Assembly: GCA_013397795.1 (NCBI GenBank)
Contig: VZTJ01000300.1
Location: forward strand, 1,289,378-1,353,377
DNA: 64,000 nucleotides
Direction of reading: 5' to 3'
Source of the DNA: Orthonyx spaldingii
Taxonomy: Eukaryota > Chordata > Aves > Passeriformes > Orthonychidae
Of the stretch, positions 63,499 through 64,000 are shown piece by piece. The translations under genes and the position numbers were made by a program. The notes below the pieces were generated by a model that saw nothing but the letters and a program-made list of their open reading frames with translations, made no database searches and had not been told where the DNA came from. Positions within the stretch are counted from its first letter, which is position 1. Every line of letters begins with the position of its first letter.

Positions 63499-63995
63499 NN
63501 NNNNNNNNNNNNNNNNNNNNNNNNNNNNNNNNNNNNNNNNNNNNNNNNNNNNNNNNNNNNNNNNNNNNNNNNNNNNNNNNNNNNNNNNNNNNNNNNNNNN
63601 NNNNNNNNNNNNNNNNNNNNNNNNNNNNNNNNNNNNNNNNNNNNNNNNNNNNNNNNNNNNNNNNNNNNNNNNNNNNNNNNNNNNNNNNNNNNNNNNNNNN
63701 NNNNNNNNNNNNNNNNNNNNNNNNNNNNNNNNNNNNNNNNNNNNNNNNNNNNNNNNNNNNNNNNNNNNNNNNNNNNNNNNNNNNNNNNNNNNNNNNNNNN
63801 NNNNNNNNNNNNNNNNNNNNNNNNNNNNNNNNNNNNNNNNNNNNNNNNNNNNNNNNNNNNNNNNNNNNNNNNNNNNNNNNNNNNNNNNNNNNNNNNNNNN
63901 NNNNNNNNNNNNNNNNNNNNNNNNNNNNNNNNNNNNNNNNNNNNNNNNNNNNNNNNNNNNNNNNNNNNNNNNNNNNNNNNNNNNNNNNNNNNNNN
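63499..63995. other. Assembly gap (497 N) at the right edge
   Basis: N run beginning directly after a GC-rich sequence; the last five bases of the window follow it. It probably hides most of a CpG-island promoter. Confidence 1.
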
Positions 63996-64000
63996 CGGGA

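Overview
The window is vertebrate nuclear DNA, most probably from a bird. The evidence is a many-exon gene with GT-AG introns, several copies of the CR1 LINE (the dominant avian retrotransposon) in both orientations, one sequence resembling an avian endogenous-retrovirus LTR, AT-rich introns and GC-rich CpG islands interrupted by assembly gaps. The species cannot be named from the sequence; a songbird-like genome would fit.

Bases 1-46,100 are one gene on the minus strand, PIK3C2A (phosphatidylinositol 3-kinase C2-alpha). I placed 28 coding exons by hand from conserved protein blocks plus splice sites. They join into one uninterrupted frame of 1,527 codons with every intron phase consistent. 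The order is a clathrin/adaptor-binding N terminus, Ras-binding domain, first C2 domain, helical (PIK) domain, lipid-kinase domain and most of the PX domain. The end of PX and the last C2 domain (roughly 160 residues in the human protein) lie beyond base 1. The first coding exon (33,403-34,577) has a splice acceptor upstream of the ATG, so a non-coding first exon must lie further right; the CpG island at about 45.35-46.39 kb has a good minus-strand donor at 46,051 and is the likely promoter.

Bases 46.4-63.4 kb hold no gene I can support. They contain CR1 fragments (one keeps a decayed reverse-transcriptase motif A), a perfect 25-copy GGGGAAA array, minor simple repeats, and one isolated open stretch near 47.3-47.66 kb that looks like a decayed receptor fragment. 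At the right edge, CpG density rises into a 497-base N gap. This looks like the start of a second CpG-island promoter. In mammals the head-to-head neighbour of PIK3C2A is NUCB2, so that is the expected gene, but none of its coding sequence is visible here.

I found no evidence of a new biological system. The best leads are the quadruplex/triplex-prone GGGGAAA array, a strong cryptic splice donor inside PIK3C2A exon 14, a retroviral LTR ending beside the exon 27 donor, and the receptor-like relic. Exon numbers used here count the inferred non-coding exon as exon 1.
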